Shown piece by piece: positions 63,445 to 64,000 of a stretch of DNA of 64,000 bases. Every line of letters begins with the position of its first letter. Within the stretch, counting starts at the first letter, position 1. The notes under the pieces were generated by a model, which saw only the letters and a program-made list of their open reading frames with translations, made no database searches and was not told the DNA's origin. Position numbers and translations under genes: made by a program. Source of the DNA: Planctomycetota bacterium (GTDB taxonomy: Bacteria > Planctomycetota > UBA1135 > GCA-002686595); the NCBI GenBank assembly GCA_016795325.1, contig JAEUHY010000015.1:1-64000 (forward strand). The letters are read 5' to 3'.

Positions 63445-64000
63445 ATGAAGCAGGCCACACGGCTCCTCTTGGCGGTCTCCACGGCGGCCAGCCTCCTCGT
63501 CCCGGCCCTGGTTTTCACCTCGTGCAGCAGCGGCGGCGGCGGCGGCGGCGTGATGTTCATCGAGTCGTGCACGCTGGGATGCACCAACGGCTCGGGCGGT
63601 TCGCAGGTCAGCTGCGGCATCGTGAACACCTTCCGCAACCAGGACATCTCGGTGAGCTTCTCGCAGGACGTGCGCGACACGTCGCTGCTGGTGAACAACG
63701 CCTTCCAGGTGTTCGACACGGCGACGAGCTTCCTGCCCGCGGGAACGCGCCTGGTCGACTCGAACAACCCCAACCGCGCGATCTTCCGTCCGCGCCTGAG
63801 CTTCGACGCGCAGGGCAACCCGTCCTTCGGCTTCGAAGCGGGCGCGAGCTACCAGGTGCGCATCCCGGGCGTGGCGCAGAACGACGCCGGGCCGTACATC
63901 ACCAGCGTCGACGGCCAGCAGAACCAGAGCCGCCTGCTGTGCACGATCACGACCAACGGCCTGATCGACCCGGTGCCCGGCTCGCCGTCGGTGACGCTCG
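63445..64000 (+). CDS. Lipoprotein with bacterial Ig-like region (3' end outside window)
   Basis: An open frame starting at ATG 63445 runs off the window end. It begins with a lipoprotein signal (MKQATRLLLAVSTAASLLVP then ALVFTSCSSGGGGGG), the Cys at residue 27 being lipidated. The visible part contains an SbsA-type Ig-like fold (NTFRNQDISVSFSQDVRDTS, NNAFQVFDTATSFLPAGTRL, FRPRLSFDAQGNPSFG). Such Ig-like lipoproteins are frequent in planctomycete surface layers. The C-terminus is not visible, so further domains may follow. Confidence 0.8.
   Translation, partial: MKQATRLLLAVSTAASLLVPALVFTSCSSGGGGGGVMFIESCTLGCTNGSGGSQVSCGIVNTFRNQDISVSFSQDVRDTSLLVNNAFQVFDTATSFLPAGTRLVDSNNPNRAIFRPRLSFDAQGNPSFGFEAGASYQVRIPGVAQNDAGPYITSVDGQQNQSRLLCTITTNGLIDPVPGSPSVTL

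Overview
The window is a GC-rich bacterial chromosome segment that most likely comes from a planctomycete (Planctomycetota). The evidence is the content: several secreted proteins ending in the same Cys-containing C-terminal module typical of environmental planctomycetes, a PKD-repeat protein ending in a cytochrome c-like CxxCH region, a degenerate serine/threonine kinase, an ECF sigma factor fused to a membrane segment and a large extracytoplasmic domain, minor pseudopilins and HEAT-repeat proteins. No rRNA, CRISPR array, phage or plasmid gene is visible. One tRNA is present, reading as tRNA-Ile2 (CAU).

Layout. 1-4.5 kb: a truncated radical SAM/SPASM gene, a DUF4143 ATPase, a decayed second copy of the radical SAM gene, a secreted beta-propeller-like protein and the tRNA. 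4.5-13.8 kb: SGNH hydrolase, FeS-type photolyase, a TMTC-like membrane TPR protein, a VTT/DedA protein, and cstA followed by a two-component (DUF4212 plus SSS) sodium symporter. 13.8-14.0 kb: two unrelated inverted repeats between convergent genes. 14-24.4 kb: MBL hydrolase, secreted protein, FabG-like reductase, an unknown helical protein, the sigma fusion, an old yellow enzyme (OYE) family protein and a lipoprotein. 24.4-27.6 kb: an unstable zone with two abutting MITE-like palindromes, fragments of the neighbouring OYE and lipoprotein genes, and a P-domain secreted protein lying between those fragments.

27.7-34.3 kb is a tightly packed catabolic run: SDR, RidA family, a small coiled-coil protein, enoyl-CoA hydratase, acyl-CoA dehydrogenase, 2Fe-2S ferredoxin, a possible PaaA-like protein, a kynureninase-like PLP enzyme and a dienelactone hydrolase. 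Together with a benzoate-CoA-ligase-like enzyme (44.5 kb), a fused FAD monooxygenase/OYE-type reductase of the 2-aminobenzoyl-CoA or salicylyl-CoA hydroxylase type (51-53.2 kb) and a creatininase-family/thioesterase/MetF operon (53.3-55.4 kb), it suggests aerobic CoA-dependent degradation of anthranilate or a related aromatic acid, possibly fed by kynurenine. That pathway is an inference.

34.3-43 kb carries surface and envelope genes: a carboxypeptidase-regulatory-like protein, the PKD/cytochrome lipoprotein, the degenerate kinase and three overlapping pilin-like genes. 43-50.8 kb: HEAT protein, CoA ligase, ChaN-like lipoprotein, CBS protein, PqiA-like membrane protein and another secreted protein. 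55.7-61.2 kb: a large secreted zinc metalloprotease and two further exported or unknown proteins. 61.2-64 kb: tatD with a HEAT lipoprotein, then a lipoprotein gene cut by the window edge.

The points most worth a second look are the near-perfect 93-95 bp palindrome found twice with compensating changes at its core and its ends fused to gene termini; the common C-terminal module on five exported proteins; the duplicated and decayed gene copies beside two of those five genes; and the sigma-factor fusion.
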